A stretch of DNA of 64,000 nt from CBFHMJ01 sp965656875. GTDB lineage: Bacteria > Pseudomonadota > Gammaproteobacteria > Enterobacterales > Alteromonadaceae. The notes beneath the pieces were generated by a model. The model was not told the origin of the DNA, did no database searches, and worked only from the letters and a program-made list of their open reading frames with translations. The stretch covers positions 62,001 through 126,000 of the forward strand of contig CBFHMJ010000010.1 of the NCBI GenBank assembly GCA_965656875.1, given 5' to 3'. Positions 28,301 to 43,300 of the stretch are shown one piece after another. Each line of letters begins with the position of its first letter. Position 1 is the stretch's first letter. The position numbers and the translations under genes were made by a program.

Positions 28301-31300
28301 CCAGTAACCCGTTTGCTGTTCCAGCGCATCGCCCTGTAACCAGTTACGTTGCCAGCGAGCGTAATCGACATATTGCACCGCCAGTGGTGCCAGTGGGTTC
28401 GGTTGCTCGGTGATGAATGCTTCATACAAGCTGACAAACTCACGGATTAACACACCAAATGACCAGCCGTCAGACGCAATATGATGCATGTTAAACACCA
28501 TGACATGGCGAGTATCACTCAATGTGACCAGTTGCATCCGCAACATGGCATCTTCCGTCAGATTAAACGGTTTCACCGCGTCATCTTTAATCAGCTGAGC
28601 AACTTGTTGTTCAGCCTGTTCTAACGGCTGAGACGATAAATCGAGAGCCGTGAAATCAGGTTTTGCCTGATCATTAATGATTTGAGAAGCCTGACCATCA
28701 ATCGTACCGTAAGTCGTTTTTAATACGTCATGACGTTCAATAATGGTTGCTAATGCGTATTCAATCGCAGCGAGATTCAACGCGCCGTTCAGCTCGAAGG
28801 CCGCTGGCATGTTGTATTGCACACTGGTGCCATCAAGCTGATCAATGAACCACAGACGTTGCTGTGCCCAACTCAACTCAGCGAAACGAGAACGCTTACC
28901 GGCTTTTATTGGCGGTAACACATCAACACTGTTTGCGGTCGTTTGTTGCTGTTGCTCTTCAATCCACTGAGCAAGCCCCTGCACCGATGGTTTTTCGAAT
29001 AAGACTTTAAGTGGTAGTTCTACCTCGGCTTCGTCACGTAATAAGCTGATTAGCTGGACAGCCAGTAACGAATGACCGCCTGCTTTGAAGAAGTTGCAGT
29101 CACGCCCGGCCTGAGACAAGCCAAGCACTTGTTCGAACAGACGACAAAGTGTTGCCTCCAGTTCAGTTGCTGGCGGTTGATAGTCCTGCGTAACTGTGCT
29201 GAGTTCTGGTAATGGTAATTTTTTACGATCGACTTTACCGTTAGCATTTAACGGCCAGTCATCCAGCAAGACGAATCCTGTTGGGATCATGTAATCCGGC
29301 AGTTGTTCAGCCAGAGTATCTTTCAAGCCCTGAACAAACGCCTGTTCCCACTCATCACCAGACATACGGTTTTTCGCGATAACCCAGGCAACCAGTTGCT
29401 TTTGTTCTGCAATGTCTTTCGCCATCACCATACAAGAACCAACACCGTCACAAACGGATAACCGCTCCTGAATCTCACCCAGCTCAATCCGGAAACCACG
29501 GATTTTCACCTGATCATCACTACGTCCGTAGAATTCAATGTTGCCGTCTATCGCTCGACGAACCATATCGCCAGAACGGTAAACTCGTATCGAACCTGCA
29601 ATTTCATCATTCACAGCCGGATACTGATAATCAAAGAAACGCTCTTTTGTCATATCTGGTTTCGCGTGATACCCCACGCCAACCGAGTGACCAGCGATGT
29701 AAAGTTCACCAACCGCGCCATCCGGCACAGGCTGCTGATTTTCATCAAGAATTAATAATGTCGTGCCCGGAATTTCATCACCAATCGGCACAGGTCTGAG
29801 ACCTTCCTGCGTCTGGAAAGTAGATTGGTAAGCCGATGAATCCCACACAGTGACAATAATCGTCGCTTCAGTCGGACCATAGGTATTTAGCAGGCGAATC
29901 GGTTGTTCCAGTGTCTGTTGCCAGTTCACCAGATGATTCGCCGACATCGCCTCACCACCGATAACAATTAGCTGTAATGGTGTGTTCGCGCTGTCAGCGG
30001 TCAGGTGTTTATCACCGCTTAACTGATGCCAGTATGCCGTTGGAATAAATACCGAACTGACATTCGCTGCCGAAACAGCCTGCCAGAATTGCTGACACGT
30101 CATTACCTGAGCGGATTCTTGCGTAGCTTGAGCGCCACTCAATACCAGGTTACCACCAGAGAATATCGACGCTGACATCTCTTCGACGAAGATATCAAAC
30201 GAGATTGAACAGAACTGAAGCACCGTTTCCTGATTACTCAGCCCATAACGATTGAAAATCGCATGACGATACGTCATCCAGTTGCGATGAGAGATTTCAA
30301 CGCCTTTTGGTTGCCCGGTAGAGCCAGAGGTATAAATGGTATACGCCAGTGTGTCAGCCGTCAGATCAAGCGAAAGATTGCTAACTCTGTACTGGGACAC
30401 AATGGCCTGAATATCGTCGTCGTCCATGCAGACCACACGGACTTTAGTTTTTGGAATTGCTGCCCGGACACTGTTTTCACTTAAAATTAACGGTGCCGCA
30501 GAATCACTCAACATGTACTCGATACGTTCAGCCGGGTATGCCGGATCAACAGGTACGTAAGAGCAACCCGCTTTTAACACCGCCAACACCGCCGTTAAAG
30601 TGTTAAATGAACGTGTCGCACAGATAGCCACTCGCTCACCCGGTTTTGCGCCGCGCTCCAGAATAAACCGGGCTAACTGATTCGCCTTTTCATTCAGTTC
30701 GCGGTAACTCAGCGTTGCAGTGACTGAATCATTTTCCAGCCAACTCAATGCAGGTGCATCCGGTTGTGACAATGCAAAATGTTCAAATTGCTGATGCAGA
30801 CAATCCAGGCCGTCATGATGACGTGGCAATGTCCAGTTTAACGTGTCATTGATCGCGGCAATATGTGCCAGACCCTGGTCAACCGGTGTGATGTTGATTG
30901 CATTAACCGGTGTTTGCTGGTCATCGGCCACCTGAGTCAACAAGCGTTCTAATGATGCCGACAAGGTTTCAATCGTGCGAAGGTCGAACAGACTGGTAGC
31001 ATATTCCCAACCCAGTACAAACTGATCTGCTGAATCCTGAACGGTCAGCGTGAGGTCGAACTTGGCAATGGTCTGTTCCTGCCCCAGCGTTTCAACGTCA
31101 AAACCCGGTAAAGACAATTCAAAGTTCTGCTCGGCCTGATAATCAAACAATACCTGGAACAATGGGCTGTAGCTCAGGCTACGCTCCGGATTAACCGCTT
31201 CCACCACCATATCAAACGGTACTTCCTGGTGTGCAAAAGCTTCTAAAATCATTTGTTTATTGCGAGTAAGCAGCTCAGCAAAACCAGGCTCACCACTCAG

Positions 31301-34300
31301 GTCACTTCGTAACACCAGGGTATTAACGAAGAAACCAATCAAGGATTCGATTTCACTGTGATTTCGACCCGCAATCGGCGAGCCCATCACAATATCCTGC
31401 TCCCGGCTGAATCGAGCCAGTACTGCGGCAAATGCGGTCTGAAGCAGCATATAGGGTGTGACATCGTATTGCTGACATAACTGACGTAATTTAGCCGTTA
31501 ACGACTCACTCAGTGGATAATCAACACTGTTACCATCCAGTTTTGCTTCGGCCGGACGTTGGAAATCTAACGGTAAGTTATGAACTTGTGGCAGGTCTGC
31601 CAGCTGTTGTTGCCACCAGGCAAGCTGATCGGTTTCACCGTCCAGTAAATCTCTGTGCCAGGCTGCAAAATCAACGTATTGAATCGCCAGAGGCGCTAAC
31701 GGATTTTCTGCCGCAGTCTCTGATGCATTCTTTGTTGCATTCTCTGTTGCATAGTATTGATATAACGTGACAAATTCATTGATCAACACACCAATCGACC
31801 AACCATCGGAGGCGATATGGTGCATGTTCAGTAGCACCGCAACTTCATCGTCTGCCAGTCTGACCAGGCCAGCGCGTAGCATCAGATCCTGTTCTAAATC
31901 GAAGACTTTAGCCGCATCCTGTTCTACAGCCAGTTGTAGTCGTTGTGGTTTGTCTTCTTCCGATAACCCCGTTAAATCCAAATCATGTACAGGCACTTTG
32001 ACCTGATGACGGATAACTTGCTTCGACTGACCATCAACCGTCACATAATTGGTGCGCAATACTTCATGACGTTCAACGATTTCATTCATCGTCTGACGGA
32101 AAGCAGTCAGGTCGAAATCACCTTTCAGACGGAATGCCGCAGGCATGTTGTACTGAGCGCTGCTACCTTCCAGCTGATAGATAAACCATAAGCGTTGCTG
32201 GGCAAACGACAGCGGTAATTCCTGATCACGATTTACAACCGGGATCGTCAACTCTGTCGCAGAACCTTCACCTTGTTGCTGAATAAACGCAGCAATCGCC
32301 GACACGGTTTGTAATTCAAAGATATCCTGAACGGCGATTGCAGCACTGAATGTTGCCTTGATAGCAGACACCAGGCGCATCACTAACAGTGAATTCCCGC
32401 CCATTTCGAAGAAACTGGTCGAGGCACTGATTTGTGCTGATTCGCGCTGTAATAATCCGGCCAGTAGTTCAGTAAGTTTGACTTCAATGTCGCTAACAGG
32501 CGCAGTAAATCGGTCAGCATCAATGTTTGCTGTTATTGCCTGTTCAACGGCAATCGCTTGTAACGCTTGTTTGTTTACTTTGCCGTTAGCCGTCAGTGGC
32601 ATGTTATCGAGTTTGATCAGTAACGATGGCACCATCCAGGCTGGCATCTGCTCTATCAGTTCTGCTTTTACCGTTGCAACATCACTAATGCCTTCGCCAA
32701 CAATAAAGCCGACTAAGGTATCGAATTGTTGCTCACCTTCGCCGGTACGGGCCACAATCACTGCGCTTTCGCTAACGTTCTGGCAACTGGCCAGTTGAGA
32801 TTCAACTTCTTCCAGTTCAATCCGGAAACCACGTATTTTCACCTGGTTATCAACCCGGCCAACAAATACCAGTCCCCAGCGTCCAGCGTTATCCTGCTCC
32901 CAACGGACCAAATCACCCGTGCGATACAGGCGCTCGCCAGTGCAATCGCTGAACGGATTTGGAATAAAGCGTTCTGCCGTTAACTCAGCCCGGTTCAGAT
33001 ATTGCTGTGCTACGCCATCACCACCGATATAAAGCTCGCCCGTTGTGCCAGGCGGTACTAACACCTGATGCGCATCCAGTACGAACAGCGACTTGTTTGC
33101 CAAAGGCTGACCAATCGGTGCTTTATTGACGTTTTGACTGTCCAGTGGGCCGTATGATGCAAAAACAGTGGTCTCTGTCGGACCATAGACATGAATCAGT
33201 TTGTTGTCAGTCTCACCGTAAACATCAATCCAACGCTGAATAGATACTGTATTCGCTTGTTCACCACCGAACATCAGTTGCTCTAACTGTGCCAGCACTG
33301 GATTTTGCTCAGTCACTAATACATTGAATAATGCCGTCGTCATAAACACCGTATTGATGCCATGAGCACGACAAAGCGCATCCCAGTTTGAGGTGTCGGT
33401 TAACTGTGCTTCTGTCAGCATCAGTACCGGTTTACCGTTGACCAGTGACGTGAACAGATCAAAGACACTGCCGTCGAATGACACATTCGACAGACCAAAC
33501 ATGCCGGTTGTACGGTCTAAATCAAGGAATGGACTGTTCAGACATAGACTGGTGACGTTTCGATGCGAGACAGCCACACCTTTTGGCAGCCCCGTTGAAC
33601 CCGAGGTATAAACAACATAAGCCAGAGCAGAAGACGCTACGCTGATTTCAGGCGACTGCGCCGGATAATTCGCTGCCTCAGCAACGCTCAAACGGCTTAA
33701 CTCAGCGAATTTATCAGCCTGATCATCGCCCGCTATAACCGTACTGATACCGCTGTCCTGAGCCATATAGCTCAAACGCTCTTGTGGATAATCTGGCGAT
33801 AACGGTACGTAACCCGCACCCGTTTTTAAAATCCCCAGAATCACCGGCATCACAGCGATCTCACGACGGAAACACATGCCCACCAGGTCGCCAGACTGAA
33901 TGCCTTTATCCAGTAATAATTGCGCAATCTGATTAGCTTGATGATCCAGTTGAGCAAACGTTAATTGCTCATCATTACAGATAACCGCAACGGCATCCGG
34001 CTGAACCTCAGCCTGTTGTGCAATTAACTGATGTAGCACCGCATCAACATCATAGTCCCGGGCAGTGTTGTTTAGTTCGTGAATGAGTAGATCTTGCTGT
34101 GCCGCCGTTAATAACATTGGCAGTGCCAGAACGGTGTCTGTTTGCACATCTGACGCGCTGTTATTCGCGGTAATCAGATGCTCAAAAGCCGCGCTGACAT
34201 ACTCAGCAATCAACGCGGAACCAATCGCAGGCACCGCTTCAACCGTTAGTTTTAAACCATCATCCACAAAATCAAACGATGCGGTTAACGGGTAATTAGT

Positions 34301-37300
34301 ATGTTCTTCCATGCCCAGGCTGTTAATGCCAGCCTGTGACATAAGATCAATCGTTGCGGTTTCATTGGTTTGTTGCAGACGACAATTCAGAACCGAGCTA
34401 AACAAGCCCTGGCTGTCATTGCCCGTCATCACCTGACTGCAAGATTGCGCAACAGACAATGGAATCTGTTCAAATGCTGCCAACTCGACCAGGTATTGAT
34501 GAGCCGCTTTCAGGTTGTCATTCAAAGACATTGCCTGATAGCGCCAGCTAAACGGTAACGTGTTGATACACAGGCCAACCATACGATCGATACCGGCAAT
34601 AGCCTGCATCCGACCGGACAAAACAGTACCAAATACAGGCTGTTCTGTGCCTGCTGTTCTGGCAACAACCAGTGACCAGGCCAGATGTAATAACGCCGTC
34701 AGGCTAACCTGATGTTTGCTCGCGATTTGTTGCAGTGCTGCCAGTGTGTTCGCGTCAAATACTGTTTCTGTTTGTTGTAAAGATGCTTCGCCTACCTGAT
34801 GAACGCCGAACGGCGCACAGGTTTCGTCGATATCTGCTAATTGGTGACGGAAGAACTGCTGTGCATCGGCCAGTTCAGTCTGCATGCCTTGCCAGATGAA
34901 ATCACGATACTGACCAGAGGCTGGTAGTAAAGCCGCCAGTTCATCACTGTTAACTGCACCCGGATGTTCTTCATGTCTGGCTTGTTGAATGAAAGCTTGC
35001 AGGTCATCGTTTATGACACGCAACGAGTAGTTATCTTCCAGAATATGGTGATGGAACAACACAACCAGGCGTTCATTGCCTTGTTGTCCTACCAAAACAC
35101 GAAGTAATGGCGCACGACTCAATGACCAACCCGCTTGTGCAGGTAGCTGAACCGCCGCCAACCAGTCTGCTGAATCAGCAAAATCAGCTAACGCCGGAAG
35201 TTCAGCATGCTCAACAACCGGTGTTATGTGTTTACAAATGATCTGTAGCGGTTGTTGTAGCCCGGCAATCTGTTCATCCGTCACGATGGCCGCTCGTAAA
35301 CTGTCATGACGATTCATGACAAACTGCAAGCCATCGTGAAGTAATTGCCATGCGGCGTCGGTATCACAGCGGAATGCGGTTTTTACCAGATACGGGTCGG
35401 TGTCGTCCTGTTGCTGTAATGCATGGAACAACATTCCTTCCTGTAACGGCGATAACGGGTAGATATCCTGAAGGTTTTCAATCCCGCCGTTTGTCAGTTC
35501 AACGATCTGACTTAGCTGCGAACGTTCCAGCTCAACCAGAGGGAACGCAGCCGGAGAAAGCAACGCTACATCTTCAGGCAATCGGGTTTGTGGTGCGGAA
35601 ATAACGGCTGACGTTGCAGATGCTTTCAGCGACGTTAAAAAGGCCAATGGTTGCGCCTGTTGGATAAGCTGTGCTGCCGCTGACAATCGACTGTTTTTAA
35701 ATAAATCAGCTACCGTTACATCCACACCTTGCTGCTGTAAGGCTGCTCGATACTGAATCATCAGTAACGAATGACCACCCAGCGCAAAGAAATCTGCGTG
35801 ACGGCCAATCGTCGCGGCATCAGTGTCCAGTAATTCCGCCCAGATTTCGGCCAGCTTTTGTTCAACCAGTGTTTCAGGTGCGACATAAGCAACTTGCTGT
35901 GTAAAGGCTGGTGCCGGTAAAGCCGCCCGGTCAATTTTACCGTTAACGGTTAATGGCCAGTGATCCAGTACTTCCAGACTGGTTGGGATCATATAAGCGG
36001 GTAAACGGCCTGACAGGTCGTCGCGCCATTGTTGCTGAATCGTCTCAACGTCAGTTTGTTCGCCAGTAATGGCATACGCCACCAGGTTCAGGTTGCCCTG
36101 AGCATCTGGTGTTACCTGAGTAATCGCTTCTTTGATGTATGGCAGTTGCATCAATTGCGACACAACTTCACCCTGCTCAATCCGATAACCACGTACTTTT
36201 ACCTGATCATCCGTTCGGCCGATATAAACCAGCTCGCCTTCTGCCGTGAATCGCGCAAGGTCACCAGAACGGTATAAACGGTCATGACCTTCCAGGGTTA
36301 ACCACGGATTAGGAATGAATTTTTGTGAGGTAAGCTCAGGCTGGTTCAGATAACCAGCGGAGAGCCCCGCACCGCCCACCAGAATTTCTCCAATGGCTCC
36401 CTGCGGCACAGGGCTTAGTTCTTGATCAACCAGATAGATAATCTGATCGCCTAGTGGACAACCAATCACAGACGCACCGCCCTGCTGATTGAATGTCGCC
36501 ATATCGATATGTTTAAACGTGACGTGTACGGTAGTTTCTGTGATCCCGTACATGTTGATAAATGCCAGGCTATCACCAAACTGGTTCCACCACGGCATAA
36601 GCGAATCGATTTGTAGCGCTTCACCACCGAAAATCACAAACCGGAGCGAGTCTGGATTTACGTCATCGGCAATTGCCACCTGACTAAAGGCGCGGAATGC
36701 ACCAGGCGTCTGGTTAAGTACTGTGACACCGGTTTTTTCACAAAGTTTCACAAAAGCCGGAGTATCTTTCACAAATTGGTTATCTGGAATTTCCAAACGA
36801 CCACCAAAACATAACGCACCCCAGATTTCCCAGACACTGAAATCAAACGCCGTTGAATGGAACAAGGTCCAGACATCACTCGTGCCAAAGCCACCAAACT
36901 GACCATAAAATTCAGTCGTTTGAGCAGTCTGTAGTAAACGAATAACATTGTGATGCGTTTGCACCACACCTTTTGGCAGACCTGTCGTGCCTGAGGTATA
37001 GATGATGTACGCCGGGTCCTGACGTGTTAATCCATCAACTACCGGCGTCGTGCCCGGATAACCTGATGTTTCGATAACATCCAGTAAAACGCAGCTTACA
37101 TCTGCGCCAGTCGTTTCAGCCGCAAAGCGATCAGCAATATCACTGGTCGTCAGCACACAGGTAGCCTGACTGTCAGACAAGATATGCGCCAAACGAGTCG
37201 CGGGTGATTCCGGGTCAACCGGTACATAAACCGCGCCCGCTTTTAGCACTGCCAGCATGGAAACCACGACACGGTTTGAACGATTCAGGCCAATCGCTAC

Positions 37301-40300
37301 TCTGTCACCAGATTTAACGCCCTGTTCAATTAACAAATGCGCTAACTGATTAGCCTGTTCGTCCAACTGTTGCCAGTTCAAACTGATTGTTTGCTCACTG
37401 CCCAGCGTATGCTGTCGAACAGCGGTCAATTCAGGTTGTTGTGCGGCGAATTGTTCAATTGCCAGTTCAAGACGATCAAAAGCTAACGTTGCTTGTGAAT
37501 CATGTTGCTTTAGGAAAGCCTGTTGCCAGCGGTCGATTTGCGTGGTTTTTTCTTCGTCTGATTGCAACGCCAGTTGCTGTACATGGCGAGACGCCAGTTC
37601 AGCGTTATCCGCTGCATCAAGCACCGCCAACAACAGTTGCTCATAGCTATGAGCCAGTTGCTGCATACTGTCTGCGGCAAATAAATCAGCGCAGTATTCC
37701 CATTGAGCATTTAACGTCGTTTCGCCTTGCTCATTAGTCTCGTGGGATAACGTCAGTGTCAGATCAAATTTAGTCAGCGGTTGTGATGGCGCGATAGCTT
37801 CCAGCGTCAAGCCTGGCAGTTCCAGCGATTGCTCATCCGGATTCTGCATAACAAACATGATTTGGAAGATCGGGCTGTGAGCGCTGTTACGGCCCGGGCT
37901 CAGTGCTTCGACAAGCTGCTCAAACGGTAAATCCTGATGATTGAACGCATCGATGATGCCTTGCTTGTTCGCCGTAAAGTAATCGGCCAGCGTTGGATTG
38001 TCAGCCAGGTCAGCACGCAACACGACAGTGTTAACAAAACAACCGATCAGTTGTTCTAACTGTTGATGAGGACGGCCAGCTACTGGCGTGCCCATCACAA
38101 TATCAGTTTCACGACTGAAACGGCTCAGTAGCAGAGCAAAGCTGGATTGCAGCAACATGAACAATGTCATGTCCTGACTGTTCGCCAGCTCAGACAAACG
38201 CTGTAATAGATCGGCGTCGATTGAACGATGGAAAATAGCACCCTGATATTGTTGATTAGCCGGACGTGGGAAATCAGTCGCCAGACCGTGTAATTCAGGA
38301 ATGCCACTCAGACGAGAACGCCACCAGCTCAGTTGTTCAGCGACGATATCACCCTGCAACCAGTTCCGTTGCCAGCTGGCGAAATCACCATATTGAATAC
38401 TCAGGCCCGGTAACTTGTTTTCGGCGTCATAACAGGCGGCAAATTCTTTAACCAGCACACCCATTGACCAGCCGTCTGAAGCGATATGATGCATGTTGAA
38501 AATAACGGTATGTGCGTTTGTCGCTGTGCGAACCAGCTGCACCCGTAACATGACATCCGTTTGTAAGTTAAATGCCGTTGCACCATCTTCTTTAAGCAGT
38601 GCTGCAATTGAAATTTGTTGTTCTGCCCGGCTTAAATCAGAGAAATCATGTTCCGTCACCGGTAACTCAACCGTCTGATGAATCAATTGATATCCGGTGC
38701 CTGACTCGCTGTGATAAGTCGTTCTTAAAATTTCATGACGGTCGATCACCGTAGCCATCGCTGCTTTAAAACGATTAACATCCAGTTCGCCCGTCAGGGT
38801 AAATGCGCCAGGCATGTTGTATTGCGGGCTGGCACCTTCTAACTCGTCAATAAACCATAAACGTTGCTGCGCAAAAGACAGTGGTAAACGGTTGCTATCT
38901 CGCTTCGCTGGCTCAATAGCTGGAATTACCTGCTCACCTGATAACGTTGCCAGTCCCTGCTCATTCAGCCAGTTTGCCAGTGTTGCAATGGTTGGCTGCT
39001 CAAAGATTGCTTTGACCGGCACCTCAAGTTGTAAATCATTTCGCAACTGACTAACCAGTTGAATTGCCAGTAACGAATGTCCACCACTGGCAAAGAAGTT
39101 GTCATCAATACCTGCATTTTCCAGCCCTAACACCTGTTGCCAGGTTGCGAGTAAACGAGATTCCAGTGCTGTGCGAGGTTTAGTGTGCGAGGCGGTTTGC
39201 TGAGCTTGGGCCTCTGGCATGGGTAGCTGGCGTTTATCTACTTTACCGTTAGTTGTTAATGGCAAGGTTTCTAACGCAATCAATGCTGACGGGACCATGT
39301 AGCCTGGCAATTGATCACGTAACGCCTGTAGTTCTGCGTCAATATCCAGTTGTTCACCAGATACCGGGCAAGCCCACGCGATTAACTGCTTGTCGGCCTG
39401 ACCTTCAATCGTTACAGCCATAACGAACGCTTCAGCGACCGTCGCAGATTGCATCAGACAACTGGCAATTTCGCCCGGCTCAATCCGAAAACCACGGATT
39501 TTCACCTGGTCATCCACACGACCTTCGAATGACAACTGCCCGTCAGTCAGGCGTTTAACTAAATCACCCGTGCGGTAAGCACGAACGCTAACGTCACCAG
39601 CGTGTAAAGCAATAAACTTTTCATCGCTAAGTGCGGGTTGATTTAAATAACCCTGACCCACACCCGGACCTGCAATGATCAATTCACCAATAACACCATC
39701 AGCAACCGGTTGCGCCTGTTCGTCTACCACCAACGCGACTGCACCAGACATTGCTTCACCAATTGGTAACGCATCATGTTGTGCTGGCTGATAATCACGG
39801 CAATCAAACAAGGTTGCGATGACGGTAGTTTCAGTCGGACCGTAGGTATTGAACAATCGAATATGCTGCCCCAGCGCCTGTTGCCAGTGAGTGACTTGCT
39901 GCGCTGACATGGCTTCACCACCGGTGATCAGGGTGTGTAACGATGTGTTTAATGCTTGTGTCGCCAGTGCATCGTCGGCGGCCAGTTGGTGCCACCAGGC
40001 GGTTGGTAAACTGGCGATTGTAATCTGTTGTTCATGCACCAGTTGCCAGAAACGATTGCTGTCCATCAGGCTGGTATCTTCCGGGATCACCAGACGGTTA
40101 CCGCTCAGAATCGACATGCTCAGTTCTTCGATGAAAATATCGAATGCAATTGATGAGAACTGGAGAATGTGTTGCGAACCGGGTTGATACGCCGTCAGGC
40201 CATAATCTTTGATGATCGCCTGTTGATAAGCAGCCCAGTTGCCATGACTGATCATCACGCCTTTTGGCTGCCCCGTTGAACCCGAGGTATAAATCACATA

Positions 40301-43300
40301 AGCCGTGTCATCCGCGCTTAGTGTTGGTGCGTTAAATGTATTCTCATCTGACAGAACAACAGTTGACGTATTAATGACGGCATATTCAGCAAACAAAGCA
40401 CTGTGCTGACGGGAAGTCATTGCGTCGGCCAATACCAGTGCAACCGCGCTGTCCTGCAGCATAAAGCTGATACGCTCTTCCGGATAAGCCGGATCAACAG
40501 GCACAAAAGCGGCTCCTGCCTTCAACACGGCCAGAACAGCAGTGACAGCATCAATACCACGATTCATGCAAATCGCTACTCGCTGTCCGGACGTTACGCC
40601 CTGTTGCTGAATCAGAGCAGCCAGTTGCTCTGCCTGCTCTGCAAGCTGCGCGAACGTTAACGTCTGATCGCCACAATTGACAGCAACTGCTTCAGGATTT
40701 TGTTGTAAAGAAGCGTTTAATGCTTGCTGCCAGATCGCCGTCACAGTGTCAGATGGACGCTTAATCCCGCTCAAACGACGCTGCTGCATTTGCTGTTCGC
40801 GATCGTTGAGTAAAGATAGTTCAGCCATCGGTTGATGCGCTTGCGCCAGGACCGCACTTAACCAGTGCTCAAATCGCTGCGCCATTGCTTCAATCGTGCG
40901 TTGGCGGAATAAGCTGGTCGCAAATTCCCATTCACACTGCAAAGTGGCCGCACTGTCTGCATCTTTACTGAATGGTTCTGAGATGGTCAGCGTTAAATCA
41001 AATTTGGCCGAAGTATGTTCAGGAGCGACAACCGTTAGCGCTATATCATCAAGCAACATGTTGCCCGGCTGTGCCGCCTGGTAATCAAACATGATCTGGA
41101 ACAGTGGCGAATAACTCAGACTACGAGCCGGATTAACGGCTTCTACCACTAAATCGAATGGCACTTGCTGCTGATTAAAGGCGTCCAGAACCGTTGTACG
41201 ATTCTGTGTCAGGAAGTCATGGAAACTGATAGTTGAATCAATCTGACTGCGCAACACGACCGTGTTTACAAAGAAACCAATCAGATTCTCTACTGCATTA
41301 TGCTGACGACCAGCAACCGGCGCACCCATCAGGATATCGCCTTTTTCCTGCCAGCCACTCAAACGATTAATAAATGCCGCAAATGCTGACTGTAACAGAA
41401 TGAATGGTGTGACGTTCCAGTCACGACACGCCTGCTGAATGCGTGAGGTCAGTGCTTCATCAAACGACGACAACACGACACCACCATCGAAACGTTGTTG
41501 CTCCGGACGAGTATAATCAGTCGTCAAACTATGAACTGACGGGGCGTCAGATAATTGGTCACGCCACCAGCTTAATGGTGAATCCTGGTCAGTTTGAATT
41601 GCATTGATTTGCTGTTGTTGCCAAATCGCATAATCACTGTATTGCACAGGCAATGCAGGTAGCACTACATGCTGTTCACCAGTACGATAACCATTGTAAA
41701 GTGCACAGAATTCTTTAAATAGCAACTGTGCCGACCAGCCATCAGACGCAATATGATGCATGGTGAACACCAACACCTGCTGTGCTGGCGCAGTTTTTAA
41801 CACCGATAAACGTAGCAATACATCGCGGGTTAAATCGAAGTGATAATCTGCCGCGATGCGAATAGCCGCATTGATTTGCTGTTCACTGGCGGTTTGCAGA
41901 TCGTCAACGATAACTGGCACATCAAACTGTGACTGTACTTGCTGAGTCACGCCAGAATTCGCATCGTCATTAGCACGAATGACACTACGTAATACGGTAT
42001 GACGTTCTAAAATAGTTTGCACCGCACGTTTAACGGCGGTGATGTCCAGCTCGCCTTCACTGAAGAACGCCTGAGACATATTGTATTGTTGTTTTGCCGC
42101 TGCACTGGTTGCCAGCTTATCGACAAACCACAGCCGTTGCTGAGCAGCAGAAAGCGGCGCAACACCCTGTTCGGTCACAGCATTTAATGTGGTCGCGTGT
42201 GAAGATGATTGTCCAGCGTCGCTATCCAGATAACGTGCAACATCGGCCACGGTAGCCCGTTCGAACAATACGCGCAGCGGGAGTTCTTTCTTAAACTGCT
42301 GGCGAACCTGGCTCGCCATTCTTTCGGCTAATAACGAATGTCCGCCCAGATGGAAGAAATTGTCATGAATACTGACTTTTTCCATCCGTAATAATGATTG
42401 CCACAGGACACACAACGCTTTTTCTGTCGCTGTGCCTGGCGCAACGTATTCTGCTTTTTGTACGTCCTGTTCGCCCGGCTCAGGTAATGCTTTACGATTG
42501 ATTTTGCCATTGGGTGTTAGCGGCATGTCTTCAAGGAAAACATAAACCTCTGGCACCATGTATTCAGGTAACTGACGACCTAAATGTGCTTTAAATTCAA
42601 TGATAGCCTGTTGTTTCTGACCGTCATTTTTCGGCGCATCCGGTTTGATGTAGGCGACCAGTCTGGCGTCGTTGCTATTACCATCTTCCGGCGTAAACAC
42701 AATCACAGCACAACTTTCCACGCCTTCTGCGGCGGCCAGTTGCGAATCGATTTCTTCTAATTCAATACGGAAACCACGCACTTTAACCTGATGGTCGGCC
42801 CGGCCCTGATATTCAATCTCGCCGTTATCCAGCCAACGAACAACATCTCCGGTTTTATACATTAACGGATTGTTCAGTTCATCGCGTTGGAACGGATTTT
42901 CAATAAAACGCTCAGCCGTTAATTCCGGCTGATTCAAATAACCGCGTGATAAGCCATCACCGGCAAGATATAACTCACCATATACGCCGACTGGCACCAG
43001 ATTTAACTGATCATCAAGAATGTATGCCTGCGTGTTGTACAACGGTTTACCAATGAAAGGTTCCGTGCTTAATGGCGGCTCCACTGGCATGGAGAACCAG
43101 GTAGAATACGTTGTATCTTCTGACGGACCATACAGGTTAACCACTCGCGCCAGTTCGGTGTTATGGTCACGGCCATACTGATGTAAACCTTTTACCAGAC
43201 CTTTAGTTAGCTTCTCACCCGCCAGGTTAATCGCTTTCACCGATGCCGGGATTTTACCTTCGTTTAATAGCGCCTGAATTCCTGAAGGAACCGTGTTAAT

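Noticed and set aside
32358..32798. 146-aa plus-strand ORF
   Set aside because: It lies antisense inside NRPS-C with no Shine-Dalgarno and no recognisable domain; the low-complexity Ser/Ala-rich sequence is expected from the reverse of NRPS codons.
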